In this document: positions 1 to 7,580 of the stretch, one piece after another | Layout of the letters: the number at the start of each line of letters is the position of its first letter | Position numbering within the stretch: the first letter of the stretch is position 1 | Origin: CAYVBW01 sp964449995 | GTDB lineage: Bacteria > Patescibacteriota > Microgenomatia > UBA1400 > PJMF01 | Direction of reading: 5' to 3' | Length of the DNA stretch: 13,134 nt | Assembly (NCBI GenBank): GCA_964449995.1 | Contig: CAYVBW010000020.1 | Location: 1 to 13,134, forward strand | Made by a program: the position numbers and the translations under genes | Notes under the pieces: model-generated | Databases searched by the model: none | Seen by the model: the letters and a program-made list of their open reading frames with translations, nothing else | What the model was told of the DNA's origin: nothing

Positions 1-42
1 CTAAAAAAACTAATTTGTGCGAGAGGCAATTCGGTTACAATA

Positions 43-48
43 TATAAT
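43..48 (+). promoter_or_regulatory. Candidate -10 box upstream of the O-antigen ligase-like gene
   Basis: A perfect TATAAT lies 30 bp before the ATG at 79. I see no convincing -35 at 16-18 bp spacing; the closest, TTGTGC at 15-20, is 22 bp away. There is no SD before the ATG. Seen in sequence; promoter function is inferred. Confidence 0.35.
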
Positions 49-78
49 GGTTGTCTTTCAAGCAGCTAATTTATATTT

Positions 79-2314
79 ATGTCTGTTGCTAAACTAAATT
101 CTCATCTAAAAAAAATGATTTTTGTTTGTGCGAGTTTATTGGTAATCATAACTCCTTTCCTTTTTACTTGGTTCAACTCAGAATTATTTGAGTTTAACAA
201 AATGATGTTTGTTTATTTAATGACAGTTTTAATTACCTTTGCTTGGGTAGGCAGAATGGTGATTGTTAAAAAAATTATTTTTAAGCATACTTTTTTAGAT
301 TGGTTTTGGTTAGCCTGGCTGATAGCTCAAGTTTTATCAACTATTTTTTCCTTACACCCAAGAACCTCGATTTTTGGCTATTACTCTAGATTTCATGGAG
401 GCTTACTCTCAACCTTGTGCTATGTCCTAATATATTGGGCTTTGGTCAGTAATCTTAGCTTTAAAAAAATTTCAACTCTGATAAAAATGGCAGTAGTGGC
501 AGGAATTGGGGTAAGTTTATATGCCATTCCAGAACGACTCGGATTTTCTCCCAGCTGCTTGTTAATTCAAGGCAAACTAGGAGTTGGCTGCTGGGTTCAA
601 GATGTCCAGCACAGAGTTTTTGCCACCTTTGGCCAACCAAATTGGCTGGGTGCTTATTTGGGCATGCTATTGCCCTTGGCCATTAGCTTTTATTTAAATT
701 CTATAACTACCATTAATAATAGTTTGCGTTCTTTATCAGAATCTTTTTTACAAAAAATTATCTTGCATCGTTGGCTGTTGGCGATAGTAACTATTTTTTT
801 GGCTTTAGTGTTTACTCAATCTAGGTCTGCCCTCTTAGGCCTCACTTTTAGTATGGCTATCATGCTGGGCTACAAACTCTTGGCTAGTTATCGTCATCAT
901 CGATCTATTGGCCAACAAAAGCACTTATTATTTGCCGTCTTGTTGCTGCTGGGAACTGCTTTAGTTGCCGGCACCAGCTTCACTCCTTCATTAAAGACTC
1001 TCATCAGCCGTATCTCAATTCCAACAGAAAATCATGCTGAAACTGAAATCCCTGCCAAACAAGAACCATCTCTACCGCCCAACATTATCATTACCCCCTC
1101 TGAAGAAATCAGGATGATTGTGTGGAGAGGAGCCGTTAAAGTATGGCAACGCTATCCTCTTTTAGGCAGTGGGCCTGAAACTTTTGCTTATAGTTACTAT
1201 CGCGACCGCTCTTTAGAGCACAATTTAGTTTCAGAGTGGGACTTTTTATACAACAAAGCTCACAACGAACTGCTTAATCTGTTAGCCACCACTGGAGCTA
1301 TTGGTTTGGGAACTTATTTAGCACTGACAATCGCTATCTTTTATTTAGCAGGAAAAACTTTACTGGTATATGTTAATAAGCCAAAAACTGTCTCACTACA
1401 GCAAAATAACCTGGTATTGGGTATAACTGCAGGCTTGATTGGTTTCCACATCACCAACTTTATTGGATTCTCAACAGTGATGGTATCCGTACTTTGGGTT
1501 TTCTTCACTGCCTATCTATCTCTAGCTGCTTTTCACTCCACAGAAAAAGAAAAGGGGCAGCTAAAACTTTTGCAAAAGAAAATTAAACAAAATAAATCTG
1601 CTGGCTTTACTCAAGTTATAGTCCTTCTTTGGTTATTCTTTATCGCGCTGCACTTTTTATTAAGGATAGTGAGTATATGGCAGGCAGATCGCTACTTTTT
1701 TAAAGGCAAAACCCATGCTTCAGCCAATCAATACTCCCAGGCAATTCATCACCTGCAGCGGGCTATCTTGCTTTCTCCACAAGAAGCAGTCTTTTATGAT
1801 GAATTGGCTAATGTCTATGCCCAAACCGCTCTAGAACTATTTATTAATGAGGAGGATGAGTTGGCTCAAGATTATGCACAGTTGGCAGAAGCTGCCACCT
1901 ACCAGGCTACACAGCTCAACCCCCATCATTTAAATTTCCTTAAAACTCAGTCTTCGGTTTTCAAACAACTGACTGCTATTGACGAGCAGTACTTTGAACC
2001 TGCAATGGAAGCATTGATGAGAGCCAAAGAAAAAGCACCAACTGATCCAAAAATTGTCTATCAAATAGGCTTGATTGAGTTGTCTTTAGGAAACCAAGCA
2101 GAAGCTATCAGCACAATTCTTGAAGCCATTGACATGAAGCCCAATTACCACCAGGCACGATATCGCTTAGGTTTAATTTATGAGATTAACGATCAATGTC
2201 CAGAGGCATTAGAGCAATATCAGTTTATTTTGGATTACTTAATACCCCAAGATCCTAACTTGCAAGAAAGAATCAATCAATTGCCCTGTTATATTGAATT
2301 GCCAGGAAATCAAT
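79..2314 (+). CDS. O-antigen ligase (Wzy/WaaL-like) membrane protein with C-terminal TPR repeats, 3' end lost in assembly gap
   Basis: At least 745 residues are readable before the N run. The N-terminal ~490 residues form about ten or more hydrophobic segments. The Wzy_C/O-antigen ligase signature is visible: a TQSRSA motif after a hydrophobic stretch, then a large extracytoplasmic loop with W..A...W...PLLGSGPETF and an AHNELLNLLATTGAIGLG segment. After a final TM the protein changes to TPR-like helices (YSQAIHHLQRAILLSP, QAEAISTILEAIDMKPNYH, CPEALEQYQFILDYL). Such proteins polymerise or ligate lipid-linked glycans at the outer face of the membrane; the TPR part probably recruits partners. 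Substrate cannot be told. The start is the first ATG after a TATAAT box and has no SD. The stop is not visible, because the reading past the gap in this frame runs out of frame into the HD gene. Confidence 0.8.
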
Positions 2315-2414
2315 NNNNNNNNNNNNNNNNNNNNNNNNNNNNNNNNNNNNNNNNNNNNNNNNNNNNNNNNNNNNNNNNNNNNNNNNNNNNNNNNNNNNNN
2401 NNNNNNNNNNNNNN
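2315..2414. other. Assembly gap (100 N)
   Basis: Exactly 100 N, the usual placeholder for a scaffold gap of unknown size. It removes the stop of the O-antigen ligase-like gene and the start of the HD-domain gene; whole genes could be missing. Confidence 0.98.
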
Positions 2415-3070
2415 AGCACATGCTCCAGACTGCTGCTTTGGGCAAAATCATCTGCGAAAATTGGAAAGAAGACTCAACTAACCCAAACTTAACCCTAAAT
2501 AAAGATTTGATTATCACCACCTTACTGGTTCATGATTTAGGAAACTTAGTAAAATTCAATCTCAAACAACCGGTTGGTTATCAATGCAAAGAACACCAAA
2601 AACTATTTCAGGGAGATAATCTAAAATTTTGGCAAACAAAACAGCAAGAAATGATTAAGCGCTATAGCCCTAATGCTAGCTTAGCCAATCTTCAAATCTT
2701 AAAAGAACTTAACTTAATTAAATCGGCCAAATTGCTAAAAAATCATACATTTGAGCACATAAATCAGCTGATTTTACAAACCGGACACTGGCAGGAAAAA
2801 ATTATATCCTATTGCGATTTGCGCTTTACTCCAACGGGACTAGATTCTGTCACAAATAGAATAAAGGATTTAAAAATTAGATATAAAACTTCAGATTCAA
2901 CCTGGAAAAACAAGGATATTGTTAAACAAAGATTAACAAGTAGCTTAGCTCTAGAACAGCAGCTTAACTCTCAAACAAAAATTGATATCACTCAAGTAAA
3001 AACAGTTGAGATTAATGACAACATCATACAACTACAGAATTACTCCATCAGGGTTAATGGAAAAAATTAA
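2415..3070 (+). CDS. HD-domain protein (putative metal-dependent phosphohydrolase), 5' end lost in gap
   Basis: Readable from the gap to TAA at 3068-3070, about 217 residues. The first visible residues are HMLQTAALG, the first His of an HD domain. About 38 residues later comes LLVHDLGNLVKF, the HD doublet that ligates metal, in a typical VHDLGN context. The later part is helical and hydrophilic, with KIISYCDLRFTP resembling the fourth HD-family helix with its conserved Asp (YCD). HD proteins hydrolyse phosphomonoesters or phosphodiesters of nucleotides; the substrate cannot be predicted here. The gene ends 15 bp before def and may share transcription with def-fmt, though def has its own -10 box in this spacer. 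At least the N-terminus and probably earlier helices are missing. Confidence 0.7.
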
Positions 3071-3072
3071 GG

Positions 3073-3078
3073 TATAAT
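3073..3078 (+). promoter_or_regulatory. -10 box giving a possible leaderless def mRNA
   Basis: A perfect TATAAT sits in the 15-bp spacer between the HD gene and def, with only 7 nt before the GTG start at 3086. Transcription starting about 7 nt after the box would begin at or next to the GTG. No SD and no obvious -35 are present. Confidence 0.5.
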
Positions 3079-3085
3079 ACCGCTT

Positions 3086-3652
3086 GTGAATTACAAACTG
3101 TTAACAGCACCACATCCGAATTTAAGAAAAAAAGCTCGACCAATTAAACAGGCTGATAAAAAACTCATTTCAAATCAAGAATTGTTAATTCAGGCTTTGA
3201 ACGATGAGCAGGATCCCCCTGGAGTTGGGATGGCCTTTACCCAGATAGATAAATTAATCAGGGGTTTTGCCTTCAGACCCAGTGCAGATAAAAATAAAGA
3301 AACCATCATCATGCTTAACCCCGAAATTGTGTCTCATAGTGAGCAGCTTTCTCTAGGAGAAAACCCGAAAGAAGCTGATTTAGAAGGCTGCTTGTCAGTC
3401 CCCAAAATTTATGGACCGGTTTGGCGCTGGCAATGGATAGAACTAACGTACCAAATAGCGAAAAATAACCAGCTGGTAAACAAAAAAGGTAAGTTTTCAG
3501 ACTATGAGGCGCGCATTATACAGCACGAAATCGATCATCTTGAAGGAGTCTTGTTCACTGACAGATTGATCGAACAAGATCAACCTGCTTATTTAAAAGA
3601 AAACGATGACTTTATTCCAATCGAAGATAAGACTTTGCTAAAAGTTTATTAA
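3086..3652 (+). CDS. def: Peptide deformylase
   Basis: 188 residues, the normal size. It removes the formyl group from the N-terminal methionine of new proteins. All three family motifs are visible: motif I as GVGMAFTQ (residues 46-53; usual GxGxAAxQ), motif II EGCLSVP (100-106) with metal-ligand Cys102, and motif III QHEIDHLEG (146-154) with His147 and His151 as metal ligands and Glu148 as catalytic base. Motif I has Phe-Thr where Ala-Pro is common. A Trp-rich segment (VWRWQW, 112-117) follows motif II. It starts with GTG, has no SD, and lies 7 nt downstream of a TATAAT, so a leaderless transcript is likely. The gene is followed after 6 nt by fmt, the classic def-fmt pair that removes and adds the same formyl group. 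Confidence 0.95.
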   Translation: MNYKLLTAPHPNLRKKARPIKQADKKLISNQELLIQALNDEQDPPGVGMAFTQIDKLIRGFAFRPSADKNKETIIMLNPEIVSHSEQLSLGENPKEADLEGCLSVPKIYGPVWRWQWIELTYQIAKNNQLVNKKGKFSDYEARIIQHEIDHLEGVLFTDRLIEQDQPAYLKENDDFIPIEDKTLLKVY

Positions 3653-3658
3653 ACTCTG

Positions 3659-4657
3659 ATGAAAGATCAAAAAATTCATATAGCTGTTGCCGGCAGCACT
3701 CAATACTCCACCTGGGTTGCTGAAGCATTAAATCAGCATACTCAATTTTCACTAGATTGGATTCTCACCCCAAAGCCAAAAAAAATAGGCAGGCATCAAG
3801 AGATAACTCCCAACCCCCTGCACCAATGGGCAAAAAAAGCTGCAGTTAAAACTTATTTGCTCTCAAAAAAAGTTCAGGAATTTAAAACAGAAATCACAGA
3901 TTATCACACAAAAAATCCTGTTGATTATCTACTGGTGGTTGATTTTGGCTATCTTGTTCCAAATTGGCTGCTGCAACTTCCCAACAAAGCAGTTTTAAAC
4001 CTGCACCCTTCTGCCCTGCCTAAGTGGAGAGGCAGTTCTCCTGGGCAATTTGTGATTTTATTTGGCGATGAACACTCAGCAATCAGCTTGATGAAACTCA
4101 CCCCTGAGCTTGATACCGGACCCCTAATTGCTCAAGCTGAATTTAGCGTCAAACATCACTGGACCAGCCAAGATTACTACAACCACAGCTTTAAACTTGC
4201 CAACCAGTTTTTAACTGACTGGATATCAGACTATCATCAAGGAAAACTGGCTGAAAAACCCCAGCCAAAAAAATCCCCTACTCCCTTGGCTAGAAAAATC
4301 AAAAAACCTGATGCGTTTATTAAGTGGGATATATTAAAAAACCTGATGCAAATTGAGCCCTCTGACTCCAACAGTCAAAAAATCCTAAAAAAACTTAAAA
4401 CTCAGCTTGATAAAACTAGTTTGATGGAACAAATACTGGCACAAAATCAGATAAAAAACTGGCCTAACATTATTGTGCAAGCCAGTAAAGCTTTCCAGCC
4501 TTGGCCGATTTTATGGACTAAAATTCCAACTCCCAAAGGCAAAAAAAGAATGCAGATATTATCATGTGCTACTGGTAGCAGTGGATCTCTCCAGCTAGAG
4601 GAGGTAAAGATTGAGGGTCAAAACAAAGCTAAGTGGAATCAAGTTAAAATAGGGTGA
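3659..4657 (+). CDS. fmt: Methionyl-tRNA formyltransferase
   Basis: 332 residues. It transfers a formyl group from 10-formyl-tetrahydrofolate to initiator Met-tRNA. The Formyl_trans_N core is clear: VDYLLVVDFGYLVP (88-101), NLHPSALPKWRGSSPGQ (114-130) and LTPELDTGPLIAQ (147-159), with Asn114, His116 and Asp152 matching the catalytic Asn-His-Asp set of E. coli Fmt. The C-terminal part (from about 205) is the divergent OB-like tRNA-binding domain; the segment VQASKAFQPWPILWTKI fits its conserved core (usual RAFNPWPGAW). The family's SLLPRWRGAAPIQ appears here as SALPKWRGSSPGQ. It starts 6 nt after the def stop with no SD, so it is probably translated from the def transcript. The TGA stop at 4655-4657 shows UGA is a stop in this genome. 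Another GTG overlaps the stop (GTGA), but what follows is lost in the gap. Confidence 0.94.
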   Translation: MKDQKIHIAVAGSTQYSTWVAEALNQHTQFSLDWILTPKPKKIGRHQEITPNPLHQWAKKAAVKTYLLSKKVQEFKTEITDYHTKNPVDYLLVVDFGYLVPNWLLQLPNKAVLNLHPSALPKWRGSSPGQFVILFGDEHSAISLMKLTPELDTGPLIAQAEFSVKHHWTSQDYYNHSFKLANQFLTDWISDYHQGKLAEKPQPKKSPTPLARKIKKPDAFIKWDILKNLMQIEPSDSNSQKILKKLKTQLDKTSLMEQILAQNQIKNWPNIIVQASKAFQPWPILWTKIPTPKGKKRMQILSCATGSSGSLQLEEVKIEGQNKAKWNQVKIG

Positions 4658-4664
4658 GTGGTAG

Positions 4665-4764
4665 NNNNNNNNNNNNNNNNNNNNNNNNNNNNNNNNNNNN
4701 NNNNNNNNNNNNNNNNNNNNNNNNNNNNNNNNNNNNNNNNNNNNNNNNNNNNNNNNNNNNNNNN
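4665..4764. other. Assembly gap (100 N)
   Basis: Second placeholder run of exactly 100 N. It lies between the convergent fmt (+) and rpmB (-) genes, so any terminators or small genes there are unseen. Confidence 0.98.
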
Positions 4765-4770
4765 CGAAAT

Positions 4771-4992
4771 CTATTCTTCTGTTTCTTCTTTTTTCCAGTG
4801 AGTAGTAATGCCCTGTTTTTTCATCATCCGCAGTACTTTTGTTGGAACTTTATAGCGTTTGCGAACTCCATCCATCATCACAGTCACGGTATGTAGATTC
4901 CGCTTAAAAGTACGCTTACTGCGGTTCTTGGCATGCGACACATTATGACCAATGTGCGCTACTTTTGGATATTTGTACTCAAAACTTTTCAT
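4771..4992 (-). CDS. rpmB: Large-subunit ribosomal protein bL28
   Basis: 73 residues, complete (TAG at 4773-4771). The bL28 core is clear: GHNVSHAKNRSKRTFKRNL (residues 15-33), matching the family's NNVSHA.NRTKR.F.PNL, followed by VTVMMDGVRKRYKVPTKVLR. The N-terminal and C-terminal Cys pairs seen in zinc-type bL28 are absent: the start reads MKSFEYKYPKV and the later position reads KVPTKVLR where VCTRCLR is usual. It is therefore a C-minus form. The protein sits on 23S rRNA near the E-site. The start is ATG with no SD, 9 nt after a -10-like box with a matching -35, so the mRNA is probably leaderless or nearly so. The M50 protease gene lies upstream on the same strand. Confidence 0.9.
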   Translation of the reverse strand: MKSFEYKYPKVAHIGHNVSHAKNRSKRTFKRNLHTVTVMMDGVRKRYKVPTKVLRMMKKQGITTHWKKEETEE

Positions 4993-4995
4993 AAC

Positions 4996-5030
4996 AAGGG
5001 GATTTTAACACCCCTTTTAACTTTAGTAAA
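4996..5030 (-). promoter_or_regulatory. Promoter of rpmB with inverted repeat around the -10 box
   Basis: On the minus strand TTTACT (5030-5025), a 17-bp spacer, TAAAAT (5007-5002) and 9 nt lead to the ATG. A 6-bp inverted repeat AAGGGG/CCCCTT (4996-5001 and 5011-5016) brackets the -10 box with 9 nt between the arms. It could be an operator or an RNA hairpin in read-through transcripts from the M50 gene. Confidence 0.5.
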
Positions 5031-5049
5031 TCTCAGAAAACGAATTTCG

Positions 5050-5078
5050 TTATTGCTGTAAACCTAACCCAGCAATAA
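5050..5078 (-). terminator. Hairpin at the end of the M50 protease gene, possible terminator
   Basis: Perfect 9-bp inverted repeat TTATTGCTG/CAGCAATAA with an 11-nt loop that contains the M50 gene stop codon. On the minus strand it is followed by a second small inverted repeat (AACGAA/TTCGTT) and TTTT. The U tract is short and displaced, so termination strength is uncertain. Confidence 0.4.
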
Positions 5079-5687
5079 AGTTAAGAAAAAATTAGCAATA
5101 GGACTCACTAGCTGAACAATGGGCATCTGACCTCCGCCAAAAGGAATCAGAAGCAAGATTAAGATCATAATGCCGTAGCGCTCCATAAAACGTTCATACT
5201 CTAAACCCAAATCTCTAGGCAACAAGGCCTTTAAAACCTTAACCCCGTCTAGGGGACCAACCGGAATTAAGTTAAAAATTGCCAAATAAATATTGATAGC
5301 AGCTAGTTGAACTAAAGAAATACTCACCACACCAACCGGCATGGGAACAAATCTTAAAATCATAGCCAGAAGAGCTGCGACAATAAAATTTGAAATCCCA
5401 CCAGCGGCAGCAATCAAGGCCGTATCGCGCACTGGTTCTTTTAGATTGAAAGGATCAAACGGAGCCGGCTTACCCCAGCCAAATCTAGTAAGTAAAATGG
5501 CAATCACTCCCAAAGGATCCAAGTGAACCCTTGGATCTAAGGTTAATCTCCCTTTTATTCTAGGTGTTGGGTCGCCTAGTTTGTCAGCTGCCCAGCAATG
5601 AGCAAACTCATGAATGGCGATTGTCATCAAAATACCCGGAAAAATAATCAAAAAGATCAATGGGTGTGCTGCGAATAAACTTAACAT
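5064..5687 (-). CDS. M50-family (site-2-type) membrane metalloprotease
   Basis: 207 residues, the size of the minimal bacterial M50 rhomboid-free S2P group. It is an integral membrane zinc protease that cuts substrates within or near the membrane. HEFAH (26-30, HExxH) lies in the first TM after IAIHE. NLIPVGPLDG (139-148) contains the third zinc ligand Asp147 (LDG motif). Between them are the usual GDPTPR..GRLTLDP..HLDPLG stretch (38-60) and WGKPAPFDPFNL (71-82), strongly conserved in this family. Roughly five or six hydrophobic segments are visible. No PDZ domain is present. It lies upstream of rpmB on the same strand, 71 bp apart. A palindrome in the promoter region suggests regulation. The substrate is unknown. 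Confidence 0.92.
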   Translation of the reverse strand: MLSLFAAHPLIFLIIFPGILMTIAIHEFAHCWAADKLGDPTPRIKGRLTLDPRVHLDPLGVIAILLTRFGWGKPAPFDPFNLKEPVRDTALIAAAGGISNFIVAALLAMILRFVPMPVGVVSISLVQLAAINIYLAIFNLIPVGPLDGVKVLKALLPRDLGLEYERFMERYGIMILILLLIPFGGGQMPIVQLVSPIANFFLTLLLG

Positions 5688-5715
5688 ATTGTTAAAAACA
5701 CTTTCTTAATTATTG

Positions 5716-5746
5716 ATTGTAGATGCTATCGTACCGATAGTTGCAA
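5716..5746 (-). promoter_or_regulatory. Candidate promoter of the M50 gene with a palindrome in its spacer
   Basis: Minus strand TTGCAA (5746-5741), 19-bp spacer and TACAAT (5721-5716), with about 29 nt between the -10 and the ATG. The perfect inverted repeat CTATCG-TAC-CGATAG (5726-5740) fills most of the spacer, a classic repressor position. As RNA it could extend to a longer imperfect hairpin (TAGATGC... with GCAATCTA). The spacer is slightly long. Confidence 0.35.
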
Positions 5747-5826
5747 TCTAGAGCAAGCGGAGTTTTTCCTTAAAACACTAACTGTTTTACATAAAATTTT
5801 GTCTAGAGAAAAAAGCAGCCTTTCTT

Positions 5827-5832
5827 TATAAT
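5827..5832 (+). promoter_or_regulatory. Candidate -10 box for the response regulator gene
   Basis: Perfect TATAAT about 60 bp before the ATG at 5893. No good -35 is seen, and no SD precedes the ATG. The rest of 5688-5892 shows only the M50 promoter palindrome. Confidence 0.3.
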
Positions 5833-5892
5833 TAGTCGGATAAATCATCTTTATTAATATTTTTTTTAAGATCTATTTGCTAAAGATTCATT

Positions 5893-6591
5893 ATGCGTCT
5901 TTTAATCGTTAAAGACGAGTCTACTCTTTTGGGAAAAATCAAAAAAAATCTTGATTTAAATTATATTGTTGATTGTGTTAACACATGCGAGGATTGCTTG
6001 TTCCAAATCCAGATTAATTCTTATCAGTTAATTATTATTGATTTAGATTTTAGCAACTGCAGTTTTAAATTAATACAAAAACTAAAAAAAAGAAAGGTCA
6101 GCCTGCCAATTTTTGCTTTTGGCAGACCCTCCTCCAACCCTAGCATAGTTCAAATTCTCAAACATGGAGCTGATGATTTTTTGTCCAAACCCTTTAAATG
6201 GGCAGAGTTTAGTGCCAGGATCCAAGCTTTAATCAGAAGGAGCGTCTTTCTTAATAAACAAACTGTTGAAGCCTGCGACTTTTACCTGGATACCTACAAT
6301 CATCTTATTTCTTATAACAACTTACCCGTGGTGCTTAAAAGAAAACAAAGATTTATTCTTGAATGTTTAATTATTCATTACCCCACTACTGCAACTAGAG
6401 AAATAATAACTGCTTTTGCCTGGAAGAAAGACTGGATCAGTCGCAATATTATTGATACTCATATCAGTCTCCTTAGAAAAAATTTATGGCAGCGGTTACA
6501 TATTAACCCCATCAAAACTGTTCATGGCAGTGGCTACAGGCTTGAAAATTGCAGACAAATAAAAAGTAAAGATTTAGTGCTGTGGCAATAG
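5893..6591 (+). CDS. OmpR/PhoB-type response regulator with degenerate receiver domain
   Basis: 232 residues: receiver (1-115), then winged-helix Trans_reg_C domain (about 125-220). The probable phospho-acceptor is Asp50 (LIIIDLDFS) and the conserved Lys is Lys99 (FLSKPF). Other receiver landmarks have changed: the acidic pair usually read as DDE is KDE (Lys7-Asp8-Glu9), and the switch Thr/Ser is replaced by Gly77 (IFAFGR, usual IxxLTAR). The C-terminal wing IKTVHGSGYRL (207-217) is typical of the family and should bind DNA. No histidine kinase is in the window. Phosphorylation may be weak or absent, with activity controlled by protein level. The start is the first ATG, without SD. A 28-codon reading frame overlaps its end. 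Confidence 0.85.
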   Translation: MRLLIVKDESTLLGKIKKNLDLNYIVDCVNTCEDCLFQIQINSYQLIIIDLDFSNCSFKLIQKLKKRKVSLPIFAFGRPSSNPSIVQILKHGADDFLSKPFKWAEFSARIQALIRRSVFLNKQTVEACDFYLDTYNHLISYNNLPVVLKRKQRFILECLIIHYPTTATREIITAFAWKKDWISRNIIDTHISLLRKNLWQRLHINPIKTVHGSGYRLENCRQIKSKDLVLWQ

Positions 6592-6668
6592 AAAGAGATT
6601 TGACTTTGCAGGGATTAGTAAAGAATGTTAGAACTTATTTAAATACAAGCTCTATCTCCAACAATTAA
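6582..6668 (+). CDS. Possible small ORF or gene remnant after the response regulator
   Basis: 28 codons from GTG to TAA, overlapping the response regulator's last 10 nt and the last 4 nt of the opposing TspO-like gene. The peptide contains LTLQGLVKNVRTYL, which reminds me of the first helix of RelA/SpoT-type proteins (L..LI..VR.YLP), so it may be the stump of a truncated gene. No clear SD. Low confidence: a run this short could be chance. Confidence 0.2.
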   Translation: MAIERDLTLQGLVKNVRTYLNTSSISNN

Positions 6669-7429
6669 ATACTCTTATTCTTTATCAATAAATATCCTTC
6701 TACTCCAATAAAAATCCCAATACAAATAATTGCTGTTATAATTATTGTTGGGTAATTGTTATTAAAGTTAGAAACTGAAGTATGTTTAAGATAAATCCCC
6801 AAGTATGCCCAAATTGGTACCAAGCCATAAATTAAATTTTTCTCTTTAATCATTGTTGCTGATGCAATCACCATTCCAACCAATAAAATAATTACTGCCC
6901 ACACCTGGTCGGAAAAAATTAAGTTCTGCCAACCAATTTTCACGAAAAAAGTAGTGACATTAGCTATAGCAGCAATAGTAATCCAGCCAAAATAAAGACC
7001 AAAAGGAATTTTTGTATATAATTTATCTTTTTTACTTAATTCTTCTTGATTTGTTAAGGCAGAGATCCTAATTAAGGAATAAAGAATCACTAGCATTAGT
7101 AGCACTGAAAAACCTATCATTTGATAATGCCAAAGAAAAATCCAGATAGTATTGGCTATTGAAGAAACAATAAAAAAGATATTAATCTTCTTAATAATAG
7201 CTTCCGTTTTTTTATTTTTTGGCAAAAATTGATAAAACACATAAACTGCCAGCAAAAGATAAATTAAGCCCCAAATTAAAAAAGTAACTCCTGCTGGAGC
7301 AAATAAGTTGGGATAGGAATCTGATATTTCACCGGTTGTAACACCATTGATTGGCAAAATATTCGCCATGGTATTAGTTGATATCATAACTAAAAAACTT
7401 AGTAAGGTAAAAGTTTTATTCTTTAGCAT
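6665..7429 (-). CDS. TspO/MBR-like tryptophan-rich integral membrane protein
   Basis: 254 residues with seven or more hydrophobic segments. The N-terminal part contains the motif FAPAGVTFLIWGLIYLLL (43-60) and a Trp-rich pair of helices (NTIWIFLWHYQ). The middle contains LYFGWITIAAIANVTTFF. This pattern is typical of the long bacterial proteins annotated as tryptophan-rich sensory protein, a TspO/MBR-related group of about 250 residues. TspO proteins bind tetrapyrroles or lipids; the role of this long branch is not established. A probable N-terminal signal or first TM (FTLLSFLVMISTNTMA) precedes the conserved core. No SD before ATG. It is convergent with the response regulator and divergent from the three-gene cassette. 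Confidence 0.7.
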   Translation of the reverse strand: MLKNKTFTLLSFLVMISTNTMANILPINGVTTGEISDSYPNLFAPAGVTFLIWGLIYLLLAVYVFYQFLPKNKKTEAIIKKINIFFIVSSIANTIWIFLWHYQMIGFSVLLMLVILYSLIRISALTNQEELSKKDKLYTKIPFGLYFGWITIAAIANVTTFFVKIGWQNLIFSDQVWAVIILLVGMVIASATMIKEKNLIYGLVPIWAYLGIYLKHTSVSNFNNNYPTIIITAIICIGIFIGVEGYLLIKNKSI

Positions 7430-7551
7430 ATTAATGTAGATGAATTATTTGATACTCATGCAAAATTAATATATCAGGAGTAAGAGGCAAAAAGCAATCG
7501 CTGGACCTGGCAAAAAATGCTTAAACTTTTATACTTGAGCTTTTTCAAATC

Positions 7552-7580
7552 TTGACAAATAAATAAAAATCAATGATAAT
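7552..7580 (+). promoter_or_regulatory. Sigma70-type promoter of the three-gene cassette
   Basis: TTGACA (7552-7557), 17-bp spacer, GATAAT (7575-7580): a full-consensus -35 and a -10 with five of six consensus bases. Transcription would start near 7587, leaving a 50-nt leader. This is the best promoter in the window. Confidence 0.8.

Noticed and set aside
4655..4657. Alternative genetic code with UGA as Gly or Trp
   Set aside because: UGA ends fmt at the expected length, the only Trp tRNA seen has anticodon CCA, and genes do not contain internal TGA codons.
4654..4896. Plus-strand frame crossing gap 2 into the rpmB region
   Set aside because: After the gap it is antisense to rpmB, and the frame across an unknown-size gap has no meaning; only the GTGA overlap with fmt is worth noting.
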